Shown: one piece after another, positions 26,133 through 35,589 of the stretch | How the letters are laid out: the number at the start of each line of letters is the position of its first letter | Position numbering within the stretch: the first letter of the stretch is position 1 | NCBI GenBank assembly: GCA_002433075.1 | Contig: DJHM01000061.1 | Coordinates: 62,001 to 126,000 of the forward strand | DNA length: 64,000 nt | Direction: 5' to 3' | Origin: Latescibacteria bacterium UBA6620 | Lineage (GTDB): Bacteria; Latescibacterota; UBA2968 | The notes under the pieces: model-generated | Seen by the model: only the letters and a program-made list of their open reading frames with translations | Told to the model about the DNA's origin: nothing | Database searches by the model: none | Translations under genes and position numbers: made by a program

Positions 26133-27473
26133 ATGACGACGACACTCGACCAGCTCCTGTCCGATTACCGCGACCAGAACGGTGCCTCCTACCAGCTCTG
26201 GCGCAGCGCTCACGATTCCCTTCCTGGTGGAAACACACGCACGGGCGTCCACGTCGACCCCTTTCCCGTTTACACCCAGCAGGGAGAGGGCGTCCACGTC
26301 ACCGATGTCGACGGCAACAGGCGGATGGACTTCGTCTGCAACGCGACGGCCCTGATTCTGGGCCACGCCCATCCCGACGTGGTCCAGGCGTTACAGAGCC
26401 GGGCCTCAAAAGGAACGGCATTTTTCGGCCCGACCCCCATCGAAATCGAGCTCGCCGAACTGATCCGGGAACGCCTTCCCTCCCTGGAAAAGGTACGGTA
26501 TTGCAGTTCCGGCACCGAGGCGGTGCTGAACGCCATCCGTGTAGCCCGGGCCCATACGGGGCGCCCGCTGATCGCCAAGTTCGAGGGGGCCTATCACGGC
26601 ATCGACGATCCCGCCCTCGTCAGCTACGTCCCTCCCGTGACCGATGAACTGGGGCCAGCCCATCGCCCCAACCCCGTTCTGTCCTCACGGGGGCTCGCTC
26701 CCGGCACGGCCAAAAACGTGCTCGTCCTGCCCTTCAACGACGCCGACGCTTCCGAGGCCTTGATTCGGGCGAACGGTGGCCAGATTGCGGCCATCATCGT
26801 CGATCCCCTGTCCACGGCCGCGGGTCTCGCCCTTCCCGACCAGGCTTTTCTCGATGCCTTGCGCCGTCTGGCCACGGAACTGGACATTGTGCTCATCTTC
26901 GATGAAATCGTCAGCTTCCGGGCCGGTTCGTCCGGCACCCAGGGCGTCTACGGCATCACGCCCGACCTTACCTGTCTGGCGAAGGTCGTCGCCGGCGGCA
27001 CACCGGGAGGTCTGTTTGGTGGTCGCTCGGACATCATGTCCCTCTACGATCCGACCAACGGCACCCCTGCGATCCCTCAGTCCGGAACCTACAACGGGAA
27101 TCCGCTCGTCGCTGCTGCCGGCCTCGCCACCCTCCAGGGCATGACCCCCGACGCCTATCGCCACATCGAAACCCTGAACAACAGAATCTCGGACGGGCTG
27201 CGAAAAGCCTTCGACCAATCGAACGTGAAAGGCTGCGTCGTCAACGTCGGATCGCTGTTCCGGATCTACTTCACAGAGAAACCACCCACCAACTATCGGG
27301 AAGCGGCCAAAGACAACAAATCGAGACATCGCTGGCTCTACTTCTATCTGCTCAATCACGGAATCGTCAGCCGTCAGGGTGGATGCGTGCCCGTGCCCCT
27401 CACCGAATCCCAGGCCGACACGCTCGTCGACACGGTCGCAGCCGGATTCGACGAGATGCCGGACGACCTGTAG
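26133..27473 (+). CDS. Class III aminotransferase (glutamate-1-semialdehyde aminomutase-like)
   Basis: The 446-residue PLP enzyme has the class III layout: LPGGNTRTGVHVDPFPVY, CSSGTEAVLNAIRVAR (phosphate site), FEGAYHG, the Asp of VLIFDEIVSFR, and the Schiff-base Lys in CLAKVVAGGTPGG, then PQSGTYNGNPLVAAAGL. It is closer to GSA aminomutase-like enzymes than to omega-transaminases, but no other heme gene is near, so a catabolic aminotransferase or mutase is as likely. ATG at 26133 is used. The polysaccharide deacetylase gene follows within a few bases. Confidence 0.87.
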   Translation: MTTTLDQLLSDYRDQNGASYQLWRSAHDSLPGGNTRTGVHVDPFPVYTQQGEGVHVTDVDGNRRMDFVCNATALILGHAHPDVVQALQSRASKGTAFFGPTPIEIELAELIRERLPSLEKVRYCSSGTEAVLNAIRVARAHTGRPLIAKFEGAYHGIDDPALVSYVPPVTDELGPAHRPNPVLSSRGLAPGTAKNVLVLPFNDADASEALIRANGGQIAAIIVDPLSTAAGLALPDQAFLDALRRLATELDIVLIFDEIVSFRAGSSGTQGVYGITPDLTCLAKVVAGGTPGGLFGGRSDIMSLYDPTNGTPAIPQSGTYNGNPLVAAAGLATLQGMTPDAYRHIETLNNRISDGLRKAFDQSNVKGCVVNVGSLFRIYFTEKPPTNYREAAKDNKSRHRWLYFYLLNHGIVSRQGGCVPVPLTESQADTLVDTVAAGFDEMPDDL

Positions 27474-27478
27474 TGTTC

Positions 27479-28204
27479 ATGCCCATTCCCGACGGCCTCA
27501 TCGTTCTCACCTTCGACGACGGCGTCAAATCGCAGTTCACGTTTGCCGCTCCCCTGCTGAAATCGCTCGGTTTCGAGGCCACCTTCTACATCACAGAAGG
27601 GTTGAATTTTCTGACCGACAAGTCCCGTTACATGACGTGGGACGAAGTCGCCGAGCTCGATAAGATGGGGTTCGAGATCGGGAACCACACCCGGGCACAC
27701 GCCAGCGTCGCGAAGCAGACCCCCGACGAACTCAGATCGGACATCGATCACATCGACCGACGTTGCGAGGAGTACGGGATTACCCGACCCGTCACGTTCT
27801 GCTATCCTGGGTACGTTCACACGCCCGAGGCGGTCGCCGTCAATCGGGAACGTGGGTTCACTTTCGCTCGGCGAGGGACCGCCCCTGAATTCAGCTATGA
27901 CAGCGAAGGTGGACGAGGTCCCGCGTACGATCCATCGTCACACGATCCCCTGCTTGTACCCACGACCGGCGCTTCGGGTCCCCATTGGGGAATGGACGAC
28001 TTCAAATGGGCCCTCGATCAGGCGCGGGACGGACGAGTAACGGTCCTGACCTTTCACGGGGTTCCCGACCTCGACCACCCCTGGGTGCACACCGACCCGA
28101 ACGTGTTCGAAGGCTACGTGCGGCATTTGCACGACAACGGTTATCAAGTCGTGTCGATAAGCGGCTGTTCCACCCATTTGGAAGGAGCCGATCGTACCGG
28201 CTGA
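27479..28204 (+). CDS. Polysaccharide deacetylase family protein (NodB-like)
   Basis: The 241-residue carbohydrate esterase 4-like enzyme has the NodB motifs: LTFDDG (catalytic Asp and metal Asp) near residue 12, IGNHTRAHASV (metal HxxxxH-type motif) and CYPGYVHTPEAVAVN, with late LTFHGVPD. It would remove N- or O-acetyl or related groups from a sugar or act on another amide. No signal peptide is visible. ATG 27479 is used, but GTG 27473, which overlaps the upstream TAG stop and sits eight bases behind GGAC, is an equally good start. It is coupled to the aminotransferase gene. Confidence 0.83.
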   Translation: MPIPDGLIVLTFDDGVKSQFTFAAPLLKSLGFEATFYITEGLNFLTDKSRYMTWDEVAELDKMGFEIGNHTRAHASVAKQTPDELRSDIDHIDRRCEEYGITRPVTFCYPGYVHTPEAVAVNRERGFTFARRGTAPEFSYDSEGGRGPAYDPSSHDPLLVPTTGASGPHWGMDDFKWALDQARDGRVTVLTFHGVPDLDHPWVHTDPNVFEGYVRHLHDNGYQVVSISGCSTHLEGADRTG

Positions 28205-28793
28205 AGCCGATCGACGGGGCGACGACCGTCGTCAGGGTGACCGAAGACAGGGTCAGGACCCGAACTACGAGGGCGAAGAACGATGCGGAGAAGAGAGAAG
28301 ACAGGAAAGCCGTCGTTCGGGAGTCGATCGGTAAGCACCCCCTGCCCACGGCAAAGGATATTACATCGGGTGGGGGTTCGCAGTGGGTGTTCTACCTACG
28401 GTCGCCCTGTTGCTGCTGATCCAGTTCGACGAACGTCCAACCCTACAGGCGCCGTCAACATGCAGACCGAGGAGACCGAACATCGGGCGCCCAGGAACCC
28501 GGGCATCGGCAGCGAGGTCGAAAAAACCCGAAAAATCCCAGTCTACGGTGTTGACCGAAGGCCTCCTGAGCATCGCATCCGAACTCTACAACGGCGTCAT
28601 CCTCCGCGGCAGATCCGGAGAGACGATTGAGGACTCGGGGCAGGATGACATCGATCTCGTCGACGTCGAAGGCATCGAAATTTCGGTCAAGGCGAGCGCG
28701 TGGGATCGAACCCCGCCAAGCGGAAAGGTCGCGATCCTGAAAAAGACGTGGGATTTCCTGACTCGCCGTTCCGAATCTCAGCTTCGCTTCTGA
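28205..28793 (+). pseudogene. Degenerate coding remnant: DRR-rich segment, membrane helix and a C-terminal fragment in shifting frames
   Basis: No single frame spans this gap. One frame reads ADRRGDDRRQGDRRQG and ERRQESRRSGVDR, then TAA, then in the same frame YYIGWGFAVGVLPTVALLLL, a membrane helix. From 28460 another frame reads MQTEETEHRAPRNPG to KTRKIPVY, and then a third continues LTEGLLSIASELYNG and DDIDLVDVEGIEISVKAS to TGA at 28791-28793. The DRR repeats plus helix resemble the broken small gene at 11097. I read this as one or two genes damaged by several indels, or as error-rich sequence. The function is unknown. Confidence 0.4.
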
Positions 28794-28818
28794 CACTCAC
28801 AATCACCTGAGGTAATGG

Positions 28819-29619
28819 ATGGCACAGGCACTGGATCTTGTCGCATACGAAACGCTCGAGGAGCAGGTCGAGGCGATGTACCGAGACGGCTTCGCTTATC
28901 TTCCGGACGTCTTGAATGCCGACGAGGTCGCAGCCCTTCGGGCACAAATGGACGCGCTGACGCCGCGACCCGAGAGTTACGACAAAAACATGACCGCCGA
29001 GGAAGACGGCTTTATCAATCGGCACGTCAACAACGCCTTCAACCGGCACCCTCATTTCCTCGGCTTCCTCGATCGCGAAGCCGTGGTCGACATTGCCGAA
29101 GCCATACACGGCGACGATTGCCATTGCCTCGGCATGACCGCGTGGATGACCGGACCGGGAAGACCCGACCAGGCGCTTCACACGGACTGGCTCCCCCTCG
29201 AGCTTCCTCCCGACATCCTTGCCGATCCCCGGGTCCGGACCCCCATCTTCATCACCACCGCGCATTACTACCTCGACGACCTATATGAGGAGTTGGGCCC
29301 GACAAACTTTATCCCGGGGAGTCATCTGTCCGGTTGCAAACCCGACGGAGCCACCTCCTGGCAGGGCCAGGAAGAACGCTCGATCATGTGCAAAGCGGGC
29401 GACGTCGTGATCTTCCGAAGCGAAGTCTGGCACCGTGGAACCGCGAACACGAGCGACCGCACTCGCTTCCTTCTCCAAGTCCACTACTCGATGCGCATGA
29501 TCACGCAGAAGTACCCGCCTTACATGGGTCGCTTCAAGTTCGATCCCGCCATCCTCGAGGCAGCCAACGAGCGTCAGTTGAGACTGATGGGGGATCACAA
29601 GAAGAGCAACTACGATTGA
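28819..29619 (+). CDS. Phytanoyl-CoA dioxygenase (PhyH) family protein
   Basis: The 266-residue Fe(II)/2-oxoglutarate oxygenase carries His121-Thr-Asp123 (ALHTDW), distal His205 (EVWHRGT), TNFIPGSHLSG before it and the Arg of TRFLLQVHYS for 2-oxoglutarate. ATG at 28819 has GAGG six bases upstream; an ATG four bases earlier is out of frame. About 55 bp downstream is an RraA-family gene on the same strand, suggesting a shared pathway. The substrate is unknown. Confidence 0.86.
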   Translation: MAQALDLVAYETLEEQVEAMYRDGFAYLPDVLNADEVAALRAQMDALTPRPESYDKNMTAEEDGFINRHVNNAFNRHPHFLGFLDREAVVDIAEAIHGDDCHCLGMTAWMTGPGRPDQALHTDWLPLELPPDILADPRVRTPIFITTAHYYLDDLYEELGPTNFIPGSHLSGCKPDGATSWQGQEERSIMCKAGDVVIFRSEVWHRGTANTSDRTRFLLQVHYSMRMITQKYPPYMGRFKFDPAILEAANERQLRLMGDHKKSNYD

Positions 29620-29673
29620 GTGCTCGAAACTTCTGCACGTCGCCGAAGCCAACGAACCCAGCGAAAGAAACCC

Positions 29674-30402
29674 ATGCCTGACTTTACTCCCGTCGACGTC
29701 CCCGACTCCGTCCTCAACCGCTTCCGCGTCCTCCCGATTGCGACCGTCTGGAGTCATACGCAGAAGGATGCTGGCGTGCCGTTGCCGTTTATGGAAGGAG
29801 TGTATCCCTTCACGAAGGCGTGCCGGCTGGCGGCGCGCGCACGAACGATACGCTACCTCCCACCACGTCCCGACCTCGTCGAAGAAACCAAGCTCGGCGA
29901 AGACAGCCCTGAGTACCGTGCGATGGGGCGCTGTGGGAAAGGCGATGTCCTCGTCTGCGACCTGATGGGGTCGACCCGCCCTTGCGTTTTCGGCGATGTC
30001 AAAGCGATGCAACTCAAGATGAACAACGCCGAAGGAATCGTCACCGATGGCGGCATTCGGGACGTGGACATCATGGAAGAGGAAGACTACGGACTTGTCG
30101 TCTACGCGGGCGCACGGACGCCCTATGGGAGCGCGCCCTGGGCGGTTCCGGCGGAAGAGAACGTGCAGATCCAGTGTGGGGGCGTGCTCGTTCGCCCCGG
30201 CGACGTTCTCGTTGGCGACGGAGACGGCGTGGTCGTCGTCCCCTCCTGGTTCGCGGAAGAGTGCGTCAGCATCGTGGAAGAGCACGAAGGTGTGGAAGCT
30301 TACATCAAGAAGAAGATCGAGGCCGAAGGGTGCGCGCCCGGAAAATACTATCCTCCCACGCCAGAGATGTGGGAAGAGTACCGTACCACCCAGAAAACAT
30401 GA
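29674..30402 (+). CDS. RraA family protein (HMG/CHA aldolase-like)
   Basis: The 242-residue protein has the RraA/4-hydroxy-4-methyl-2-oxoglutarate aldolase fold: VLPIATVWSHTQKD at the start, KGDVLVCDLMGSTRPCVFGD with the phosphate-site Gly-rich turn, and IVTDGGIRDVD, where Arg and Asp form the metal and pyruvate site. Then come VPAEENVQIQCGGVLVRPGD and VGDGDGVVVVP. RraA itself inhibits RNase E, but most bacterial homologues in catabolic clusters are aldolases or decarboxylases. Linked to the PhyH gene, an aldol-cleavage role is plausible. ATG at 29674 fits the family. Confidence 0.85.
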   Translation: MPDFTPVDVPDSVLNRFRVLPIATVWSHTQKDAGVPLPFMEGVYPFTKACRLAARARTIRYLPPRPDLVEETKLGEDSPEYRAMGRCGKGDVLVCDLMGSTRPCVFGDVKAMQLKMNNAEGIVTDGGIRDVDIMEEEDYGLVVYAGARTPYGSAPWAVPAEENVQIQCGGVLVRPGDVLVGDGDGVVVVPSWFAEECVSIVEEHEGVEAYIKKKIEAEGCAPGKYYPPTPEMWEEYRTTQKT

Positions 30403-30405
30403 CCG

Positions 30406-30603
30406 ATGAAGATCGAGAGGACATTTACGATCGGTCGGTTGACGGATGAGGAACGCGCCATCGACCAGACTGCCCATCTCAGCGGCGAAGAACGTTGGTC
30501 TCTTCTCGAAGACATCCGTCGCAGTGTATGGAAGATCCGCAGCGATGAATATCCACGACGAATTCCAAGAACTATTGAGTTTACTCGTCGGGGAAGGCGC
30601 TGA
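30406..30603 (+). CDS. Small protein paired with a nucleotidyltransferase (possible antitoxin partner)
   Basis: The 65-residue protein contains ERAIDQTAHLSGEERWSLLE and DIRRSVWKI, an arrangement (acidic helix, then EERxxxLEDLRR) common in small proteins encoded just before AbiEii/DUF6036-like nucleotidyltransferases. The next gene starts inside it at 30545, a 59-bp overlap, which points to coupled translation. The Arg-rich tail (RRIPRTIEFTRRGRR) may arise only from the overlap. A toxin-antitoxin role is inferred from gene order, not shown. Confidence 0.6.
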   Translation: MKIERTFTIGRLTDEERAIDQTAHLSGEERWSLLEDIRRSVWKIRSDEYPRRIPRTIEFTRRGRR

Positions 30604-30988
30604 GTTCGTCGTCGTAGGCGGCTACGCCGTGGCCTTTCACGGCTTTGTCCGTGCGACACGTGATCTCGACCTCTTCTTCAGGCCCACGGAAGAGAACGCC
30701 CTGCGAGTAATCCGTGCACTGATCGCATTCGATCTGCCTTTGGATGAATCCTCAGTGGACGAATTTCTGGAGCCTGGCGCGATCATCAGAATTGGTTCAC
30801 CGCCCGTCCAGGTGGAGCTGATCAACGCAATCAGCGGTGTGGACTTTCAGGAAGTCTGGAGTAAGCGGACGTCGGCCAAATACGGTGATGTCTCCATCCC
30901 GATCATCGGTCGCGAGGATCTCATCAAGAATAAGCAGGCATCTGGCCGACCAAGAGATCGGATGGACCTGGATGAATTGGGAGAGTAA
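30545..30988 (+). CDS. MNT/AbiEii-like nucleotidyltransferase
   Basis: The 147-residue protein has the polymerase-beta fold signature: FVVVGGYAVAFHGFVRATRD and LDLFFRPTEEN, the G-x-D-x-D type site being RDLDLF, with a further acidic residue in VQVELINAISG. Then come IIGREDLIKNKQASGRPRD and a Lys-rich end that is typical of DUF6036-type nucleotidyltransferases. Such enzymes may act as toxins that add nucleotides to tRNA or protein, or as antitoxins. ATG 30545 lies within the small upstream gene. Confidence 0.75.
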   Translation: MNIHDEFQELLSLLVGEGAEFVVVGGYAVAFHGFVRATRDLDLFFRPTEENALRVIRALIAFDLPLDESSVDEFLEPGAIIRIGSPPVQVELINAISGVDFQEVWSKRTSAKYGDVSIPIIGREDLIKNKQASGRPRDRMDLDELGE

Positions 30989-31061
30989 CCCCACACGCAC
31001 GCTTTCAGGAACGGATCCATCCTATCCCGGTCCAGGCGTTTCTCCCCGATGAAAGGATCCC

Positions 31062-32417
31062 GTGCCAAGGCCTAACATCATCTTCATTTTCGCGGACGAT
31101 TGGGGCTGGGGCGATCTCAGCTGTTACGGACACCCCCACGTCGACACCCCCAACCTCGACCGACTCGCTGCCGAAGGCACCCTGTTCTCTCAATTCTACG
31201 TGTGCTCCGGCGTCTGCTCGCCCAGTCGTGCCGCCGTTCTTACCGGTCGCTTTCCCGCCCACCACGGAATCCACGGTCACTTCGCCGTCCACGAGATGAA
31301 CGCCCGTCGGGGAATGCCCAACTGGCTCGATCCGACGGTCACGACCTGTACGCGGCTGCTGCAGCGACAGGGCTACCGCATCGGCCACTACGGAAAGTGG
31401 CACCTCGGCAACGGTGAGGGTGCACCCGAGCCTTTCGCCTACGGCATCGACGAATGCCGCATCAATTCAGGCAACGGCCCCGATCTCAGTTTCCTGACGA
31501 ACGATGTCGGGCCTGACAGAGCAAGCTCATCAGAAATCATCGTCGACGAAACGATCGGGTTCATCGATCGCCACAAGGACGGACCCTTCTTCGTCAACGT
31601 GTGGTTTAACGACACCCACGCCACGCTCGATCCCGATGAGAAGCAGCTTGAACCGTATCTGCGCTTCGCCCCCAGGGGTCTGGAGGAGAAACATCCGGGC
31701 GCCAACGCGATCTATTTCGCCGCCGTGACCAACGCGGATCGCCATATTGGCCGTCTCCTCGATCACCTGGACGAGACCAGACTGACGAGCAACACGATCG
31801 TCATCTTCTCCGCCGACAACGGCCCCGAAGATATCGCGATCCAGAACGCGTCCCACAGTGGCGTCGGCAGTCCAGGGCCGTTTCGAGGTCGAAAGCGAAG
31901 TCTCTACGAAGGCGGCATCCGCACGCCCTTTCTGCTGCGATGGCCGGACGGAGGCACCCCGGCCGGCGCCGTCAACAATGACACCGCACTCAGCGCCGTC
32001 GACCTTTTCCCCACGTTCTGTTCCGCCGGGGATTGTCCGATCCCCGGCGACATCGGGCTACAGGGCGAGAATATGCTCGACGTATTCCAGGGTACCACCC
32101 GCGATCGAGCGACACCACTGATGTGGGAGTGGCGTTTCCGAATTGCCGGACACGTCATCAATCGGAGCCCCATCCTGGCAATTCGCGAGGGGCGATGGAA
32201 ACTCCTCGTCAACCCCGATGGCGATCGTGAAGAGTTGTTCGACATCCCGAGCGACCCGATGGAACTGTCCAACGTCGCCCCCGATCATCCCGACCTCGTC
32301 CGATCCCTCACCGATCGCGTCAAAGCCTGGCAAGCCGAGCTCCCCGACGGGCCGTTCGACGAAAACGCCGGCTCCAACGCCTACCCCTGGCCCCAATCCC
32401 TCAAGCAAAGCCCATAG
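31062..32417 (+). CDS. Sulfatase (alkaline phosphatase superfamily)
   Basis: The 451-residue enzyme shows NIIFIFADDWGWGD with metal Asp12-Asp13 and the formylglycine motif Cys52-Ser-Pro-Ser-Arg56 followed by AAVLTGR. It also has HYGKWHLG with catalytic Lys and His, and metal-site IFSADNGP. Cys52 must be converted to formylglycine for activity; no maturase gene is in view. It would cleave sulfate esters, for example from sulfated polysaccharides. No obvious signal peptide, so it may act in the cytoplasm on imported oligosaccharides. GTG at 31062 is supported by AAGGA four bases upstream. Confidence 0.9.
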   Translation: MPRPNIIFIFADDWGWGDLSCYGHPHVDTPNLDRLAAEGTLFSQFYVCSGVCSPSRAAVLTGRFPAHHGIHGHFAVHEMNARRGMPNWLDPTVTTCTRLLQRQGYRIGHYGKWHLGNGEGAPEPFAYGIDECRINSGNGPDLSFLTNDVGPDRASSSEIIVDETIGFIDRHKDGPFFVNVWFNDTHATLDPDEKQLEPYLRFAPRGLEEKHPGANAIYFAAVTNADRHIGRLLDHLDETRLTSNTIVIFSADNGPEDIAIQNASHSGVGSPGPFRGRKRSLYEGGIRTPFLLRWPDGGTPAGAVNNDTALSAVDLFPTFCSAGDCPIPGDIGLQGENMLDVFQGTTRDRATPLMWEWRFRIAGHVINRSPILAIREGRWKLLVNPDGDREELFDIPSDPMELSNVAPDHPDLVRSLTDRVKAWQAELPDGPFDENAGSNAYPWPQSLKQSP

Positions 32418-32576
32418 CACTCTTGTCCCTGGTCACCCGCCTTCGCCGAGACAGGTTGGTTATTGGTCACTACAAGGTGCCATTGCATCCCGCCGTGCAT
32501 CTTCGTTACGTGTGCGCGTATCCGTTTTTCACCGGCACGCTGATCTGTCGCGCCTGAAACGATTCGGAGTGTGTAA

Positions 32577-33395
32577 ATGATCATCGATACCCACGTTCAT
32601 CTTTACGACCCCTCCCGTCCCGAAGGCACCCCCTGGCCACCCAAGGACGACCTGATTCTCAACAAACCCACCCGAACGGACCGGTGCAAGGATCTGGCCG
32701 TCCCCGCCGGTGTAGACGGCGTCGTGGTCGTAGAATGCAGTGAATGGGTCGAGGACAACCAGTGGGTTCTCGATCTCGCCAAGGACGACCCCTTTATCGT
32801 CGGCCTCGTCGGCAACCTGGACCCGCACGACGATGCCTTCGAGTCTCATCTCGATCGCTTCTCGAAGGATCCCATCTATCGTGGCATCCGCGCTCGACTG
32901 TGGGACCCCGACGACATTGACAAGCTCCGCCTTCTGTCCGACCGGGACCTGTCACTCGACCTCGGCGGCGGCGAGCGCACGATCGAAATCGCCGACGCCA
33001 TTCCCGAACTGCGCATCATCATCAATCACAGCGCCGGCATCAAGATGGACGGAGACGAACCTGATCAGGAAGCCGTCGATCTTGCAAGACGTGCCGCCGA
33101 ACGGCCCAACGTGTTCTGCAAGCTCTCCGGAATGATGGACCTACGCTGCACGATCCGTCCTGCACCGACCGATGTCGGCCACTACGCTCCATATCTCGAC
33201 ATTCTGTTGGATGCGTTCGGCGAGGATCGGATGATCTTCGGCAGTGACTGGCCTGTTTCCGACAAGAGCGAACGGACCTACGGCGAGGTTCTTCAGCTCG
33301 CACAGGACTACGTCCATCCCAAAGGTGAGGCCCTCACCAGGAAGGTCTTCAGCGAAAACGCCAAAGCAGCATACAAATGGGTAGATCGAACTTAA
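32577..33395 (+). CDS. Amidohydrolase 2 family protein
   Basis: The 272-residue TIM-barrel hydrolase starts MIIDTHVHLYD with the HxH metal pair (His6, His8). A His lies in IIINHSAG and the final Asp in FGSDWPVS, the usual order for amidohydrolase-2 lactonases and decarboxylases. Family members hydrolyse sugar lactones (for example fucono- or galactarolactone). Placed two genes from a Gfo/Idh oxidoreductase that could make a lactone, a sugar lactonase role is attractive but unproven. Confidence 0.86.
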   Translation: MIIDTHVHLYDPSRPEGTPWPPKDDLILNKPTRTDRCKDLAVPAGVDGVVVVECSEWVEDNQWVLDLAKDDPFIVGLVGNLDPHDDAFESHLDRFSKDPIYRGIRARLWDPDDIDKLRLLSDRDLSLDLGGGERTIEIADAIPELRIIINHSAGIKMDGDEPDQEAVDLARRAAERPNVFCKLSGMMDLRCTIRPAPTDVGHYAPYLDILLDAFGEDRMIFGSDWPVSDKSERTYGEVLQLAQDYVHPKGEALTRKVFSENAKAAYKWVDRT

Positions 33396-33536
33396 AGCGG
33401 AACGCAGAGGATCGCAGAGCCAGTGGGGTGGGGAAGCTCGAAAGAGATCCCCAACTCCCTGGCCAACTGCCGATAGCCTTGTCAGTTTGATCCTGTAGCC
33501 TCAGTTCCAGTCTTTCTCTTCGTTGAAAGGTTTTCA

Positions 33537-34547
33537 ATGTCCAATCCAATCCACCGAGTCGCTCTCGTAGGCACCGGAGGAATTTCCCGCGCACACACCG
33601 AGGCTTCTTTGCGCTCGGACCGAACCGAGCTCGTCGCGCTCTGCGATGTTTCTCAGGATTCGGTCGACCGGTATCGGGAGCGTCACCCCGAAGTGGAGGC
33701 TCTGGCTTATCTCGACATGAATGAAATGCTGGAGAAGGAAGAAATCGACATCGCCGTCATCTGTACCTGGGGGGCGTTTCACGCAGAGGTGGGGGCCGGC
33801 CTCGCTCGCTCCAACCGAGTCAAGGCCATCCTCTGTGAAAAACCGTTCACTCAGACGACCAGGGAAGCGGAGCATCTCGTGGCCGCCGTAAACGACAGCG
33901 ACGCCTTCATCGCCGAAGCTTTCAAGTTCCGTCACCATCCGATGCACCTCAAAGCACGCGAGCTGATCGACAGCGGCATCCTCGGGGACCTGATGACCTT
34001 GCGAAGCACGTTCTTCACGGCCAACGGGCGAAAGGAACTCGACCCGGCCTCCAACTGGCGCTTCAACAAGGCCAAGGGGGGCGGTAGCATTTACGATCTG
34101 GCCTGCTACAACATCCATCACGCCCGGTGGACGTTCGGCGAAGACCCCGCCGAAGTCTTCGCAACGCATCGTCCGGGTCGCGAGGTCGACGAGTCGGCGA
34201 TCATTCAACTGGTATTCCCGTCGGGCGGAGTCGCAGAAATCAGCGTCGGCTTCGATACCTACAGCAATCAGGAATTCCGCATTTTTGGGAACGAAGGCAG
34301 CCTGCACTCCGATGCCGCCTGGAACAACGAGAATCGTCCCACGTGGCTCGACCATTACTCTCCCAACCTCACGCAGCGCTACCACTTTCCCGCGTGTTTC
34401 CAGTTCCAGTTCCAGCTCGAACATATGTGCGACGTCCTGGAGGGAAAAACCGAACATCGCATCCCGCCTGAGAACAGCCTCGGACAGATGCGCACCATCG
34501 ACGCCATCTACGAATCATTCGAATCAAGGAAGGCAGTCGTACTGTAG
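33537..34547 (+). CDS. Gfo/Idh/MocA family oxidoreductase
   Basis: The 336-residue enzyme has RVALVGTGGISRAH (coenzyme loop, residues 7-20), CEKPF with Lys102, and YDLACYNIHHARW at the substrate site. The ending FQFQLEHMCDVLEGK is typical for the family. It probably oxidises a sugar or sugar derivative with NAD(P). ATG at 33537 fits; the gap upstream contains no gene. A PhyH gene follows after 113 bp and a sugar isomerase after that, all on the same strand. Confidence 0.88.
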   Translation: MSNPIHRVALVGTGGISRAHTEASLRSDRTELVALCDVSQDSVDRYRERHPEVEALAYLDMNEMLEKEEIDIAVICTWGAFHAEVGAGLARSNRVKAILCEKPFTQTTREAEHLVAAVNDSDAFIAEAFKFRHHPMHLKARELIDSGILGDLMTLRSTFFTANGRKELDPASNWRFNKAKGGGSIYDLACYNIHHARWTFGEDPAEVFATHRPGREVDESAIIQLVFPSGGVAEISVGFDTYSNQEFRIFGNEGSLHSDAAWNNENRPTWLDHYSPNLTQRYHFPACFQFQFQLEHMCDVLEGKTEHRIPPENSLGQMRTIDAIYESFESRKAVVL

Positions 34548-34660
34548 TCTGAGTTCCTCACAACCCGGACATCCCCATCGAACACGGTCTCAACCTCCCT
34601 GGCAGTTCATCGGCCTGGTGATCGGCAGGTCCTGGCCATCATAGGATACCGAGGCACAGT

Positions 34661-35479
34661 ATGGACGATCTCGAAATCCAGAAATATCTCTTCGACCTGC
34701 AGGGCTATCTCGTGATCGAGAACGCCCTCTCGTCCGATGAAGTCGCGGAGCTTAACGAACTCTTCGACGCCCAGCAACTCCCGCCACCCCCTGAGTCGGC
34801 ACGGTTCGGCAGCGCACCGGACGGATCCGGATTCCTCGACTACGGCAAGCCCTACTGCGACCTGCTCGACCACGAGAGCGTGATGCCTGTCCTGAGATTC
34901 CGATTGGGCGACGCCTTCCGTCTCGACCGCCTCTACGGGATACAGCAGGAGAAGGGGATGAAGCGTGGCCACCTGCACTCGGACTATGGCGCTTCCGTAC
35001 ATACGTCGGGGGCCCAACCCGGCGTCTTCCACCATCCACGAATGCACGAAATCGTCGAAGGGTTCGTCGTGGTTTCCTGGAACCTCGCAGACACGGGCCC
35101 CGAGCACGGCGGTTTCTGCTGCATCCCCGGGAGTCACAAGAGCAACTACAAGATCCCGGAGACCATCAAGGACAACATCGACGACTGGCCTCAGATCGTC
35201 CATCCGGAAGCTCCAGCGGGTTCTGTCATCCTGTTCACGGAAGCGCTTACCCACGGGACCTATGACTGGAACGCGGACCACCATCGGCGTTCGCTTCTCT
35301 ACAAATACTGCGTTGCGCACACGGCCTGGAAGGCCGACCGCGTCGACCCCCCCGAAGGCATCGATCTCACTTGGCGGCAGGAGATCCTGTTCCGGCCGCC
35401 CGGCGATCCTCTCCGTTACTTCCCGTCGCTCTTCGAAGAACCGGAGGAAGTCGGAGCGGGGGAACGGGTGAAGGGGTGA
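34661..35479 (+). CDS. Phytanoyl-CoA dioxygenase (PhyH) family protein
   Basis: The 272-residue Fe(II)/2-oxoglutarate oxygenase has His106-Ser-Asp108 (HLHSDYG), distal His198 (EALTHGTYDW) and FCCIPGSHKSNYK before it. It differs clearly from the PhyH proteins at 11435 and 28819, so these are separate paralogues and not a recent duplication. It sits in a same-strand run from the sulfatase to the amidase. The substrate is unknown. Confidence 0.86.
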   Translation: MDDLEIQKYLFDLQGYLVIENALSSDEVAELNELFDAQQLPPPPESARFGSAPDGSGFLDYGKPYCDLLDHESVMPVLRFRLGDAFRLDRLYGIQQEKGMKRGHLHSDYGASVHTSGAQPGVFHHPRMHEIVEGFVVVSWNLADTGPEHGGFCCIPGSHKSNYKIPETIKDNIDDWPQIVHPEAPAGSVILFTEALTHGTYDWNADHHRRSLLYKYCVAHTAWKADRVDPPEGIDLTWRQEILFRPPGDPLRYFPSLFEEPEEVGAGERVKG

Positions 35480-35589
35480 GCGGGGGAGTCTCCTGAAAAC
35501 CCAGTCATCCAAGCCGATACCCAGGAACCCGATAATCGAAACAACCATCGAATGCCCCGATTTCCTCCCCTTCGCGCAGGTTCTTCCCC

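Noticed and set aside
29281..30477. 398-residue antisense frame over the PhyH and RraA genes
   Set aside because: It spans two well-supported genes on the other strand and has no domain signature.
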